A stretch of DNA of 64,000 bases from Adenophora triphylla var. japonica (lineage: Eukaryota; Streptophyta; Magnoliopsida; Asterales; Campanulaceae): contig JAFEMH010002508.1 in the NCBI GenBank assembly GCA_022495995.1, positions 108,501 through 172,500 of the forward strand, written 5' to 3'. Shown one piece after another: positions 24,700 through 38,382 of this stretch (within the stretch, counting starts at the first letter, position 1; each line of letters starts with the position of its first letter). The notes beneath the pieces were generated by a model. It was given only the letters and a program-made list of their open reading frames with translations. It was not told where the DNA came from and did not search any database. The position numbers were made by a program, and so were the translations under genes.

Positions 24700-25310
24700 T
24701 CTACACGGACACATAGTTAGCAATACTCATTGTATTCACACTCTCATTTCGATCAGCATACTAATAATATTCCACCGTTTCGAGGTTTTATGCCGGCGAA
24801 CAAGTTGTTTAAGGGCTTTCCTCGTTAATTTTTTTGTCTTTACATCTTGAATTTCGATTATCATCATATTCCATTGTGCCCCATCCTCATCTTTGAAGTT
24901 GAATTGTATAAATTTGATCAAAACAGTTTGACACCGTCTATGGGAACTTTGGTCTTTTGATTATTGAAAAGATTCAAGATGTCTACCGGAATGTCATCTC
25001 GCATGATTCTCACCTGAGCCACCACCCGGGGTGCTGACTTCAAGCCAGAATGTTGGCTCCACTGCAGGATCGATCCAAGTTCAAGGAGGGACATCAATTG
25101 CGGCTTCACAAGAAATTTCGTTGGATATCGTTTCCAGCTTGGCAAACACGATGGCTGAATTGTGATGCCAGATAATGCTGCAAACTGATACCTCCACAAT
25201 GTTGATGAACAATGTTGCTAGGTTGCAACATGAAGTTTCTGCTCTTCAAGCTGGTTCATCTGGTGTGCGTCAGAATGCATCACCTAGAGCTTTCCATAGT
25301 ATAAATTAAT
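24700..25310 (+). mobile_element. gypsy (Tat/Ogre-like) fragment: LTR end, PBS, gag start
   Basis: At 24925-24950, gtttgacaccgtctatggga is a mutated form of the TTTGGCGCCGTCTGTGGGA block at the 5' LTR/PBS junction of plant Tat-type gypsy elements. The LTR end lies to its left. To its right a broken frame around 25190-25310 (plus) reads MLMNNVARLQHEVSALQ, a coiled-coil stretch like early gag. No pol sequence follows. Confidence 0.55.
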
Positions 25311-25319
25311 TTTTAATAT

Positions 25320-26520
25320 ACCCAATCCCTTAAACATATATCATATACCCATACACCAGACACCCATAATCTATACTATACCCTAAACCATAACCCATAC
25401 CCTATATTCTAAATCATAACTTCTTTCATATACTTTTATTTCTTTAAAAATTCTTAACATTTTATATAACTTTTTGTAAAAAAATTCACAACTAACCAAC
25501 ATCTCAAATAGTTTCATTTATACAAAAAAAAAAAAATTAAAAAATTAAAAAAGTTAATGCTATTGTTCGTCCCATTTTTTTCTATAATTATATACATTCA
25601 TTTTTTTAAAAATTCTTAACTTTTTTATATAACTTTTTGTAAAAGTTTTCACTACTAACCAACATCTCAAATAGTTTTATTTATCCAAAAAATATATAAA
25701 AAAAATTAAAAAAGTATACTCCCTCCGTCCCGCACGAAGCATCACCTTTTACCAAAATGGGTGTCCCGGTAAAAGCTTTCCTAAAATGGAAAAGGTTTAT
25801 TAATATTCTATTATACATACCCCACTTTTCATACTCACATTCATAAATTGTGGAGCCCACTTATCATATTCACTAACTTTTCTTCCTCACATATTTAAAT
25901 TGTGGGTCCCACTTGTCATACCCACTCACTTATTCTCTCTCACAACCATTTTCCACTCAACACTTTCCTTAAATTTTGTGTCACTCTCAAAATGGTGAAG
26001 CTTGGGATGGGACGGAGGGAGTATATACTATTGTCCGTCCCTCTTCTATTATATACTTTTATTTCTTTAAAAAATTTTAACTTTTTTTTATATAACTTTT
26101 TGTAAAAAATTTCACTACTAACCAACATCTCAAATAGTTTTATTTATCAAAAAAAAATATACAAAAATTAAAAAAAGTATAAATGCTATTGTCCGTCCTT
26201 CTTCTATTATATACTTTTATTTCTTTAAAAATTCTTAACTTTTTTTATATAACTTTTTGTAAAAAATTTCACTACTAACTAACATCTCAAATATTTTTAT
26301 TTATCCAACAAAAAATAAAAAAAAAAGTAAATGCTACTGTCCATCCATCTTTTGTCTATTTTGTACATTCATTTCTTTAAAATTCTTAACTTTTTTTAAA
26401 TAACTTTTAGTAAAAAAAATTCACTACTAACTAACATCTCAAATAGTTTTATTTATCCAAAAACAAAATTAAAAAAATTAAAATAGTAAATGCTATTGTC
26501 CGTCCCTCTTTTTTCTGTTA
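25320..26520. repeat. CCCTATA-like array and AT-rich ~170-bp satellite
   Basis: A short array of taccc(t/c)ata words (25320-25420) is followed by about five diverged units containing cactactaaccaacatctc, atagttttatttatc and ctattgtccgtccctctt. The same two components, in inverted order and orientation, occur at 42185-43070 inside the 16.3-kb CACTA element, so this may be a relic of a related CACTA element. A MITE interrupts it. Confidence 0.75.
25719..26021. mobile_element. Stowaway-like MITE with TA duplication
   Basis: ctccctccgtcccgcacg at the left and gggatgggacggagggag at the right, each bordered by TA. Inserted in the AT-rich satellite. Confidence 0.85.
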
Positions 26521-26523
26521 TAT

Positions 26524-26674
26524 ACAGTCCTTGGCTAAGGATTGATTAAATATATGTACTAGCTGTAGTTTAGATATATTCAGTGCATGTTAGCTAGAAT
26601 ATAGATAGTTGCTAGAATATAGATAATTGCTATAGCTAGTACATGTATTTACTGAATCCTTAGCCAAGGACTGT
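26524..26674. mobile_element. fold-back MITE
   Basis: The ends ACAGTCCTTGGCTAAGGATT form an almost perfect inverted repeat extending about 42 bp (through gtactagct), with a ~65-bp centre. No clear target duplication is visible, so the superfamily is unassigned. The whole unit could fold into a long hairpin. Confidence 0.75.
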
Positions 26675-27029
26675 GCATGTATGATCCTAAGAGGCCATCA
26701 TTTATTTATCGCTTACATGACATACCCCCTTACACATATCTAGCTACTGACTATGGGACACGACTTTCATTGTTCACACATCATATGTGGATTGGTGGAT
26801 TTCTCATAGTTGGTTCTGCTGCGCATGCACACTTCACTTGCTAGTTAGCTAATCCGCTATCTCACAATAGGGCTAAATCTATCCTAATATGGCATAACAA
26901 GGAAACTCTAGAGGACTGCATGTCCCATTCCTTTTGGGAGTTTCTGCTAGTTATTTGCTATGATAAATGCAGAGAACCATCATATAAATATAAGAGAAAC
27001 AAGAATTCCAGACACAAACCGATGTCAAG

Positions 27030-27121
27030 CAGCTCCCAGAGTTCCCCCAAACACTTAAGTGGGATTGGGATTCAAAGTACTATCCCAATGAAGAGTCTAA
27101 GGGAACTCTAGGGGATACTAG
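27030..27121 (-). ncRNA. MIR395: miR395 precursor, variant mature sequence (hairpin 1)
   Basis: On the minus strand the 3' arm (27039-27059) reads as miR395 with one change: CTTAAGTG at the start instead of CTGAAGTG, followed by the canonical TTTGGGGGAACTC. The 5' arm (about 27095-27115) reads tcccctagagttccctta and pairs with it across a short loop. miR395 directs cleavage of ATP sulfurylase and SULTR2;1 transcripts under sulfate starvation. The shared promoter block at 27492-27513 and a TATA box at 27445-27452 lie upstream on this strand. The position-3 change falls in the seed-like 5' region, so targeting may be altered. Confidence 0.85.
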
Positions 27122-27444
27122 ACTGATCTCCCTTTAATTTCCATTGTCCGAGTTGTTCAATATGGTTAATATTGTTAGTGATAAAGAAGGAGATTCACCA
27201 AATATTCAGTTAATTATCTAAGTTAGTATTGAGCCAACTTAGGAAAATTACCTTAGTTAGAAGTATTCTTCAATTAGAATTATATTTACTATATTAGAAT
27301 TCTAGTTATATCAGGTTTTGTTATTACCTTATTTACTTCCTCTTGTTATTTATAAATATGGTCTTTACAATATCAATAAAACTCAAGATATCTTCTTCAA
27401 TATTTATTAAAGCTTACAAATATATCATCACAGCAAATACTTCA

Positions 27445-27513
27445 ATTTATAAGAAATACAAGAAGCCGTTTGTAGGTGAACATTGAGACTAGAAGTTTGA
27501 ACCTGGTCAGAAA
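27445..27513 (-). promoter_or_regulatory. conserved miR395 promoter block and TATA box (hairpin 1)
   Basis: A 22-bp block at 27492-27513, containing CTGACCAGGTTCAAAC on the minus strand, is identical to 60891-60912 on the plus strand. A TATA box (TTATAAAT, 27445-27452) follows 39 bp downstream, against 38 bp at the other locus. The reverse strand of the block contains TTGAACCTGG, which resembles the core of the sulfur-limitation UPE box recognised by EIN3-like SLIM1. That link is an inference from motif resemblance. Confidence 0.7.
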
Positions 27514-28063
27514 TGTGTCTAAAATGGGAAGTGAGAAAATATATGCTCCTGGCATGGCATAAGTGGCTATAGAATATGTTCCCTGCAATCTATAAATCTT
27601 TCAACTTTTTATCTCCTCCTATTCCAAACCTTTTGAGCAAAAGAAAGGCCCCTTGCAAACCAAGATCAGGTTATAAGGAACTAGTTGAATCTAGCCAATA
27701 TCCCAGCTAAGTTAGTGTTGGACCGGAGGTGTGGCAAAAAAGATAAATATGAAGATTCATTATCAAGAAACCCAGGATCTGCCAGGAATATCTGAACATG
27801 AACAAGAAAAGTTAGATTTGCATTTGATCAACCAACTTGGTAATATTCTCAAATATTTATATGGCCTACAATACAGGCTATATTCATTTCCACAAGTTTT
27901 AAAATGTAAAACCATTATCGCCAGATTTTTCTACGTACTTACTGAATACAAAGACAACACAAGAACATATATTATAAATTGCTACAAGGGTCTACCTTAT
28001 CATGGAAAGGGAAAATAGAGGTTAAAAGCGAGTGGTACTTGGATTGAAGAAGAATGTACATCA

Positions 28064-28171
28064 AGGTGTCCCCTAGAGTTCCCTTGAACCACTTCATTGG
28101 CTTTGGCTGAAGGGATTAATTCTTGGCCATGATCCACTGAAGTGTTTGGGGGAACTCCGGGGGTTCATTTG
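28064..28171 (+). ncRNA. MIR395: miR395 precursor, canonical mature sequence (hairpin 2)
   Basis: The mature 21-mer at 28137-28157 starts CTGAAGTGTTTGGGGG and ends AACTC, identical to the canonical miR395. The 5' arm (ggtgtcccctagagttccct at 28065-28084, continuing tgaaccacttcattgg) is complementary along its length, and the mature sequence is on the 3' arm as expected for this family. It lies about 1 kb from hairpin 1 and diverges from it. No copy of the shared promoter block was found immediately upstream. Confidence 0.93.
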
Positions 28172-28199
28172 ATTATATGATGCATGAGCAGATTGATGT

Positions 28200-29320
28200 T
28201 TTTTACATCAGACATTGCAAATTGTTCATGATATATGTATGGTGAGACATATGTGCAGATACTTATACAATTATAATTTAGTTTATGTAGTACTTTTGAT
28301 TGTGATGAAGTCTTATAAACTTTGTTTAATTCTTGTTAAATCCACCTTCTTTCCTTGCACCAATCGAAACATTGTAAAAAAATAGCATTTTTAGGTTGTA
28401 GCAAGTTACTAATTTTTTAGGATAACCTGTTTTCTTAGAATAAGAATAAATAGCATTTTGAGAACAAATTAAAATAAAAAAGATTGTTTTCTAATGAAAT
28501 TTGGAAACATATAAGGACATGTATAATTTGGTCTTTAAAATATTCCCCTCCATCCCTAAATAAATTTCGCATTTTCCATTTTGATTTGCCCCAAAATAAA
28601 TATCGAATTTCTAAAAATAGCATATAAAGTGTAGTGATCTCCCTAAACTGGTCTTTCTAAAAAGAAAGGGCTCGGAATATATTATGATGCACAAGTATGA
28701 TCAACATGAACTATGATACAAATGAATAATCTCTGTTTTACTTGTGCAGCTGATGTTGCGAAGGAGACAAACTTGATGAAGCACAAAGCACGTAGCATGA
28801 GCGTGTAGAGACATTGGAATATTGATCAAAATTTTAAATCAACCTAATTATTCTGATAGGAGCGCTTTATTTAAAACAAATACTCTATATGTCCTAGAAA
28901 AAAGTCTTTTAACTTGGATGGTCGATTTTAATTGAATATTGATCAAAATTTTAAATCAACCTAATTATTCTGATAAAATTTAAAACATTATTATTAATAA
29001 TACGCTTTTGTGACGGGGGAGTTAAGAGTGTAGATACCCGGTATGAATAATTGGTATAGTTAGAAATTGATAGATTGAATTTTGATAATTGTAGAATTTG
29101 TAGTATTTCTTATCCCTAATTATTAATTAAGAGAGGTACACTTTCTCTTATTTAATCAAGTTGTATAATGTTTAAATGTAGATATATTTAACATATTTTT
29201 GTTGAGTTATAGAAGTTAAGACTGCAATCTCTATTAACTATACTAAGGTTGTAATTACAATTGATTTCTCCTATGTTGACGACCTTGTAATAGAGATTCG
29301 GTGATGTTCTTCGTTCATTC
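28200..29320. other. non-coding; includes a 41-bp direct repeat
   Basis: No gene seen. aatattgatcaaaattttaa + atcaacctaattattctgat occurs at about 28819-28859 and again at 28935-28976. A degenerate MITE-like stretch (ccctccatccctaaataaat) is at about 28545-28620. Confidence 0.5.
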
Positions 29321-29325
29321 TTTTT

Positions 29326-29820
29326 TGGCAATTTGTCCCATAAGTTCCTTTTGGAACAAATCACTTTCCACTAAGTTTCTCATTGTATTTAAATGATCAG
29401 GAAGTTTTTTTTACAAGTGAACTTCCAATTTTGCCCTCACAACATTCTAAAAATATAATACGAACATTCTGAAAATATAATACAACATTCTGATTTTTTT
29501 TTTTAAAAAAAATTATTTTTTTTTTAATTTTTTGAAACTATAATGCAACACTCTGAAAATATAATACAACACTCTGAATATAATACAACATTCTGAAAAT
29601 ATAATACAACATTCTGAATATAATACAACATTCTGAAAAATATAATACAACATTCTGATTTTTTTTATTTATTATTAAAAAAAATTGAAAATATAATACA
29701 ACATTCTTTGGGAGGTATTTTCGTCCAAAAAGACAAAAATTTGATACACTCATTTAAAAGAAATTTATTGAACATAGATTTAAAAAAAAAAAAAGGAAAT
29801 TTATGGGGCAATGACCCTTC
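29326..29820. mobile_element. MITE-like element with internal ATAATACAACATTCTG array
   Basis: The left end ggcaatttgtcccataagtt and the reverse complement of the right end (ggtcattgccccataaattt) are imperfect inverted repeats. Between them, 29440-29720 is an array of about nine 20-bp units of the form ataatacaacattctgaaaa. Target duplication not resolved. Confidence 0.45.
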
Positions 29821-30131
29821 TTTTTTCTCTTTTTGATTTTGTGTGTTTGTTGTCTCAATAATTAGATTATAGGATATGTATATTTTCTATTTTTTAGTTT
29901 TTTAGTTTGATTTTCTCTTCATGATGATGTGATAGCTTATGATTTTCCTCCTTTATTCAGGGTTTATTTTCTTAGTTAAGGGCTTTTTATATTACTTTTG
30001 TTTTTATTATGAAATCTTTGTTTGCTAATCTCAATTTACTACACGGTGGCGAGAATGATGAATTGATTGTTGATTTGAACGATGCATCAAATTTATGTTT
30101 GGAAGGAAGGTTTTTCAATTGATCTTCCGAT

Positions 30132-30244
30132 GACAAGAAGGTCGTAGACTAGTGGTAGGCACTACTCATTTGATAATATAGATCCCGAGTTCGAGTCACC
30201 TTTGCGGGAATATGAAAACATGTTTGGATCCTCTTAAAAAAAAA
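30132..30244 (+). mobile_element. tRNA-derived SINE
   Basis: Contains an A-box-like TAGACTAGTGGTAGGC and a B-box-like GAGTTCGAGTC about 40 bp apart (RNA polymerase III promoter), and ends in an A run. It is flanked by a near-perfect 15-bp target duplication, aattgatcttccgat (30117-30131) and aattgatctttcgat (30245-30259). Confidence 0.8.
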
Positions 30245-30569
30245 AATTGATCTTTCGATCAATTTCGACCTAATGTGAAATCGTATATGATCCATTTAAA
30301 AGGGCTAGTAAGAATATGTCATGAAGAATTTCGGTGATGTCCGATATTTTAACTGAATTAATTAGGCAATCTCATTTAAATATGTTGAGTTGTGCTTCAT
30401 GTTCATAATCATTTCTCAGTATGTTTAGTTGATCATCAAGTCAATGTTTTGGCCGATTTTATTTCTAGTGCTTCTTTTACGTATGTAAGCCCCTTTGTTT
30501 GGGTTGACTATACGGTGTTTGTTTATACCCAACTCCTTGTTATTTGCGTTTACTAATAAAATGAGTTAA

Positions 30570-31883
30570 TCTATATATATATAAAGGTTGAAGTGCATAG
30601 AGCACTTCAACAAGCTCATTTTTCCTCCAAAACATGGATGGTTCTAGAATATTTTTTGCTTTAAATCAACTAATCAAAAAAACAATTAATTATCTTTAAA
30701 TTAACATATTATCCTATTCTCTCCCCTATTAATTAAATGCAAATGAAACATTACTTTTTTTTTTACTTTTAGTCACTATACCTAAACTCCTTTATTCACA
30801 AATTTATAAATATCATTGTTTTGCAACTCTTAATTTTGCAAGTAAGAAATGAAATATGAAAAAACAATAGTAAAAATACATTTAGAAACACATGAAATTT
30901 TTCATTTAATGAATTGATATTTTTGAAATGTGGGTAATAGTAATAATTGTTTTTAAAGACTTATGTATAACAATGATATTTAGATATTTTTTTCATTTTT
31001 TTCTTAAATGAAGAGTGTTTTTAAAACGTAAATAGTTATTGATTATGTTTAGAAATCTGTAATATTATTAAATTAATGTGATGATATATTTTTGTTGAAA
31101 ATTCTGTTTTAAAAATTATATTCTCTTAAATTATTTTTTGTTTTTATTAAAACCTTTTTCCTTTTTCTTCATTAATTTCTTCGAACGAAGTGATTTTTTT
31201 AGCTAATAGTAAAAAATAGGCTTGAAATCTTATTTACCCACTTTTTGATACAACTTTTGAGTTTATTGTTGAAATTTTTTTGTTCATTAAAATTTCAAAA
31301 TATAATAAAATAAAAAATTGAGATTTTAGTTTTTTATTGAACCATCTTTTTAAAGAGTGATATATAATTATGTTTTAATGTGTGTTATTTAGATTAACTT
31401 TCATAAATTAAAAAAATGGTAAATACAAAGTATAAGAAAGGATTTTTGAATTTTGGGATAATTAATTTGCATTGAAATTTTAAATTCATTCTTTTTTTGG
31501 GTTATAAATTTTATATTTATTGCTAAAACAATAAATATGGTGTTATAACTATTTCAAAATAGTTTTCTAAAAAATCTATTTTATATGGGTTTTTCTAATA
31601 AAAACTATAAGATAATTAAAAAAAAACTATTATATAAATTGGTTAGAAAATACGAAGCATGACTTTATAAGATTATATCCAAAAAAATTATTTTGTAAAA
31701 GACGCAAATTAATGAAAAAGTAGAGTTGTTGATAATATTATTTACTTAGAAATGAGATAATTATTTTTATTTAATGACAGTCATGCAAATCAAATGAGAT
31801 AGTTATATTAACTATATAATTTAGTTCATGTTATTTATCAAAGTTTTTTTGGTCGTGCATTTAACGCACGGGTGTTACACTAG
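30570..31883 (+). mobile_element. non-autonomous Helitron
   Basis: The 5' end is TCTATATATATATAAAG. The 3' end has a short hairpin (CGTGCATTTAACGCACG, 31854-31870) about 9 bp before a terminal CTAG. The insertion lies between A and T, as Helitrons do, without target duplication. The 1.3-kb interior is AT-rich with no Rep/helicase sequence. A much shorter element with the same style of ends is at 33727-33908. Confidence 0.75.
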
Positions 31884-31963
31884 TTTTAGTTTGATTAAAA
31901 AAGTTGTAATTCAAACAAAATAAATTGACTTGTTAAATTGGATAATTTATTAAGCCGGAGAGA

Positions 31964-33908
<1,945 letters not shown>

Positions 33909-33967
33909 TATATATATATATATATGAGAATTAAAAATTTATGTGATTTTGATTAGGAGTAAATATT

Positions 33968-34402
33968 GAGTAGGTCTGCTGAGAAACGCGTTTCTCCGTC
34001 CCTTATGGAGAAACGGGGCTTATTTTGTCGCGCAACATACATAGCCGGTTTACGGATATCTGTTCAAAGCTTCGGATATCCGTAACATTGAATATGGATA
34101 TCCGAAGCTTTGAAAAGGATATCAGGAAACTAAAATATTTTTCGGATATCCTTTCCAAAGCTTACGGATATCCGAACATTGAATATGGATATCCGAGGAA
34201 GCTTTGGAAAGGATATCCAGGAAAAAATATTTTGGTTTGGATATCGCTTTTCAAAAAGCTCCTGATATCAATATGCAATGTTCTGGATATCCAGAAACTG
34301 AGGAAGTGATATCCAGTTGTTGTGGCTAAGTATGTCGCGCGACAAACCAAGCCCCGTTTCTCCATACGCGACGGAGAAACGCGTTTCTCCCCAGATTTTG
34401 TG
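33968..34402. mobile_element. non-autonomous TIR element with palindromic ends and GATATC repeats, copy 2
   Basis: 435 bp, same family as 6094-6624: starts gagtaggtctgctgagaaac, ends cagattttgtg, has GAGAAACGCGTTTCTC palindromes at both ends and many ggatatcc words inside. Flanked by the 9-bp duplication GTAAATATT (33959-33967 and 34403-34411). Contains a perfect TGTCGCGCGACA palindrome at 34333-34344. Confidence 0.85.
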
Positions 34403-34671
34403 GTAAATATTATCAACTCTTCTTATGAACATGAACATGATGTTTTGTTAGCAATAATTATAGGTTAATTTAAATACTAATGTAAATCAAAAACTTGTAA
34501 CTGATACATCATCAACATTACTATCAATAACAAGTGTTATATTTTCATTAGGATAAATCAAACTAAAAACTGCTCAAAGTTCATTCGAAATAATGACAAA
34601 AAAATGGGAATATATCATTTTGGGACGAAGGGAATATACAGTACGATCAGATTAGGAGAGGAACAATCAAA

Positions 34672-34770
34672 TGAATCCAGGAGTTCCGCCGAACACTTCA
34701 GTGGATAGTAGTCTCGTTAAAATGAATCCGTCATGCTAGTGAAGTGGTCAAAGGAACACTAGGGGACATC
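34672..34770 (-). ncRNA. MIR395: miR395 precursor, two-base variant (hairpin 3)
   Basis: On the minus strand the 3' arm at 34681-34701 reads CTGAAGTGTT then CGGCGGAACTC. It differs from canonical miR395 at two positions (T to C at 11, G to C at 14). The 5' arm (34738-34770) reads atgtcccctagtgttccttt then gaccacttcact and still pairs with it. A copia element begins 135 bp upstream at 34905, cutting the gene off from its former upstream DNA. Variants next to the cleavage-guiding positions 10-11 may weaken targeting, so this may be a decaying copy. Confidence 0.75.
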
Positions 34771-34904
34771 TTGATCTGCTTCATTCATAGCTTCATTTTT
34801 TTTTCCTTCGTAACATAATTTGAGGCCTTATAACAATTTGTAATATTGTTGAAAAATTTATTACGTTGTTTGGTTCCCAGATAGATCTTGATAAGGGTTA
34901 AATT

Positions 34905-36317
34905 TGTTGGGTTTTATGGGTTCATGCGCAGCGAAATAAGCATCTAAATAACACAAAACCCAAAGCCCTAAGATCCGTTCTATACAATTAAATTGAATTC
35001 CTATGAGATAGAATTTACCAACCTTTATTGCTTTCCGGTCTTGAGGTATCGAATAATTTATCAGTGAGATTTTGAATCACAATCTTCGATCTTCAAAATC
35101 TTTGAACCTTCAGATTGCTTTGGACAATTTGAACTCTAGGCCTTGATCGTCGTACGAGCGAAGACCCTCTAGTAGTATCCACACGTTAGAATGAACCAAG
35201 AACAGTTCTTGAGAATTGCTAGATTCTTAAACTTTAGGAAGAATATTGAGAGAACTTTTGTTATGATTTTCTTGAGAAAATTCAGCTAGGCTGCTAGGGT
35301 TTACAGACTGCATATTTATATTACCTTAGTATTGATATTAGTTTCCTAATCGAATTAGGAAACTGCTCTGTATACGCCTCTGGCCTTAATGTGTCGCACG
35401 ACCACAAGCAGCCCATGGGCATGTTGTGTCGCACGACCCAGAACCCCATATGTCAAGATTAGTCGCACGACCAAGCAAAGCCATATGCAGGAATCTCAAT
35501 CATTCTTCCTTTGGTTTAACCAATTCATTTTAGTTGTGTGTGACCCAATAGGATTATATTATGTTGGCAATGAGCTCGATAAAATCGACCCTCATAAGAC
35601 ATAAGCCGACTCTAGCAAGCCATTATGTCTACCCAAATAATATAACGTAAGAGTTCACGTTTCCAATGGTACACTTCCATTTCTCCCTTTGTCTCACGAT
35701 GATATATTGAACACAAGTCATGGTCCACGTCAACTTGTATTTGTTCAATGCTTTCTCGATCTTGAGTATAATGATAATCCAATCGCATTGGGGTGTGGCC
35801 ACACTCTTTCATCATTATCACTCATCGAGGGGCCCAAGCAAAACATCTCTCTTTTCGAGGGACAAATTCCATCTTGACTTATCATCCATCCCATCATGAA
35901 TTCGATCATGCCAAAGATAGCCTTTATAAATATCGTGTTAAGATATCGTTTGACTAAAATCAAACATGACTTTCATCATATGTAAGGTCATGATAATCTC
36001 AGGTCTAGGGACTAAATGAAGTGACCATATGAGATTTAATTATGACATTTGACCATGACATAAATCTCATACGGGTCAAGTCCAGTCACTTATTTTCTAA
36101 CAAGTACCCATAATTTCAATGTGCATCTCTATGCATATAATCATCATATGATTATCCCTTGACAATTATACTAATTATTCTCATAATAATCAGGGACGGA
36201 GATTATTACAATAAATATGCAAACTATATAATAATCAAATAATAAACTTAAACGACAAAGATGACACATAACGGTTTTTAGTTAAACATAACTAAAGCCT
36301 AGGGCATTACACCAACA
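34905..36317 (-). repeat. 3' LTR (copia B)
   Basis: 1413 bp, TGTTGG...CCAACA, followed by the PPT. Shares left-LTR variants with block A. Confidence 0.93.
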
Positions 36318-36420
36318 GTCTCCCATTTGCACTAGGCTCCATTTATGTATCGAATACTCATGGATCTATCATGACCATCATGCTTCTGCCTGTGCGAGGG
36401 TCTTTGTTAGTGAATCCCTT

Positions 36421-36578
36421 ATGTCATCATCGGTTGATACTTTGTATATCTTAACGTCTTCTCATTCTTTATGAATTCCTCGAAGAACGTCTAAGTGTTA
36501 TGTCATCATCGGTTGATACTTTGTATATCTTAACGTCTTCTCATTCTTTATGAATTCCTCGAAGAACGTCTAAGTGAG
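36421..36578. repeat. 79-bp tandem duplication unique to block B
   Basis: atgtcatcatcggttgatac... begins at 36421 and again at 36500. Block A has a single copy at about 8287, so it arose after the block duplication. Confidence 0.9.
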
Positions 36579-36873
36579 TGTTTGAATCGCTGTTGTGACC
36601 TTGGTTTCATTGTTTGCACAAGTGGCACCACTATTGTCATAACAAAAGTTTCACCGATTAGTGATACTTGGAACATTTTCAAAACACTAATGAACTTTTG
36701 ATCCAAACTGCCTCTTTTAGCCACATCATATGTTGCTAAAATTCGGCCTTAGTAGTAGAATTGGCTACAATTTCTGCTTGAAACTCTTCCAATCAAAACT
36801 GAACCTCCAATAAGCATAAACACAAATCCTAATTGCGATTTTAAAATAACTTTGTCAGTTTGGAAGCTAGCAT

Positions 36874-37991
36874 CTATGTAACCCTTACAACAAGATTAAC
36901 TTCCAATCTTTCAAATCCCAAGAACGTATCCTTAGTTCTTCTTAAGTACTTAAGGATCATCTTGACTGCCATCCAACGGTTTACATCAGGATTAGATTGG
37001 TATCGACTCATCATGCTTCGAGCATACGAGACGCCGGGTCTAGTACAAATCATGGCATACATGACAGATCCAAATGCCGAAGCATATGGAACTTCATTCA
37101 TTTCCCTTTTGCTCATCAGTTGTCATAAGACAATGAATATTGCTAAGAGAAATACCATGACCCATTGACAAGCTACTCTTCTTAGACTCTTCTAAGAATC
37201 TTGTCAATGTGGATACTTTGACTCAAACCAATTTATCCTTCTAGATCCATCTCTATAGATCTTGATGCCAAGGATGTAAGCGGCTTCACCCATATCTTTC
37301 ATTGAGAAACCTTTCCTTGACCAAGAATTTGACAGTCTTAAGTGTCGGAACTTGTTTTTCCAATGAGTAAGATATCATTGTAATAAAACAATAGAAACAA
37401 TACTATGCTTCCACTGAATTTCATGCATACACAAGATTCATCTTTGTTCTTTGATGAAGTCAAACTCTTTGACCAATTCATCAAAACGAAGATTCCAATT
37501 CCTTGAAGCTTGCTTCAACCCATCTCATGGATCTTTGCAACATGCATACTTTATTAGAGTTTCTTGGACCGACAAACTATTCGGGTTGTGTACTATACAC
37601 ATCCTTAATAATTTTTCCATTTAAAGAAAGTCATTTGACATCCATTTGTCATATCACATAGTCACAATATGTGATAATGGCAATTGAAACTCTAACAGAC
37701 TTCGGCATTGTAACTGGCGAAAAAGGTTTCAACATAGTCAATACTATAAATTTACCTAAATCCCTTTGTTACAATCCTTAGTCATGAAAGTATACACCTT
37801 CACATCCATGTCGGTCTTTGAAGACCTACTTGCACCCTTTTTACACCTTCAGGTAGCCCAATCAAGTTCCAAACTTGATTGTCAAAGATGGATTGTAATT
37901 CGGATTCCATGGTTTCTAACCATTTATCCAAATTAGGAGTGGACATCGCCTCAAGATAGGAAGTAGGATTGTCAGTCTCAATGACTTCCAC
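36874..37991 (-). pseudogene. copia reverse transcriptase fragments (B)
   Basis: 37800-37991 (minus) gives WLETMESELQSIFDNQVWNL, then a short PEGVK motif: the start of the plant copia RT domain. 36874-37116 gives the later SVMYAMICTRP and KYLRRTKD motifs. The DNA between is full of stops. Nearly identical to 8660-9760. Confidence 0.85.
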
Positions 37992-38052
37992 CTTATTACT
38001 TTTCGATACGAGAAATCAATATTTCTTGGGTTCGGATTGTAACCTATCCGAT

Positions 38053-38382
38053 CTACGATGGACTTGTGCATCTTGAACCGGTTCCACAACTCCTTTGTGA
38101 ACTTGGTTCTGTCTCTACTCTTGGATCCATGTCATTTTCAGGTTCTTGAACTTTCTTCAAGATTAATTTTACTCCCACTAGATTCTTTATTGAGAAATTA
38201 TTTCTCAAGAAACAAATCGTGTAGAGCAACAAACGTTTTGTTCTCTTTGCGGTTGTAAGATTAATTTTCGAAAATAACTTTGTCAAATTTGGTGCTAACT
38301 TATAAGAGACAAGTCTCTTTACATAAGACTCGCAACTCCAAATCTTCATGAAAGACAAAATAAGTTTTATTCCATGCCACAT
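38053..38382 (-). pseudogene. copia integrase C-terminal fragment (B)
   Basis: KIWSCESYVKRL motif as in block A. Block B keeps about 20 bp (gacaaaataagttttattcc near 38353) that block A lacks. Confidence 0.65.

Noticed and set aside
27731..28018. 95-codon plus-strand open frame between hairpins 1 and 2
   Set aside because: No recognisable family or codon-use signal. It lies in the expected upstream or primary-transcript region of miR395 hairpin 2.
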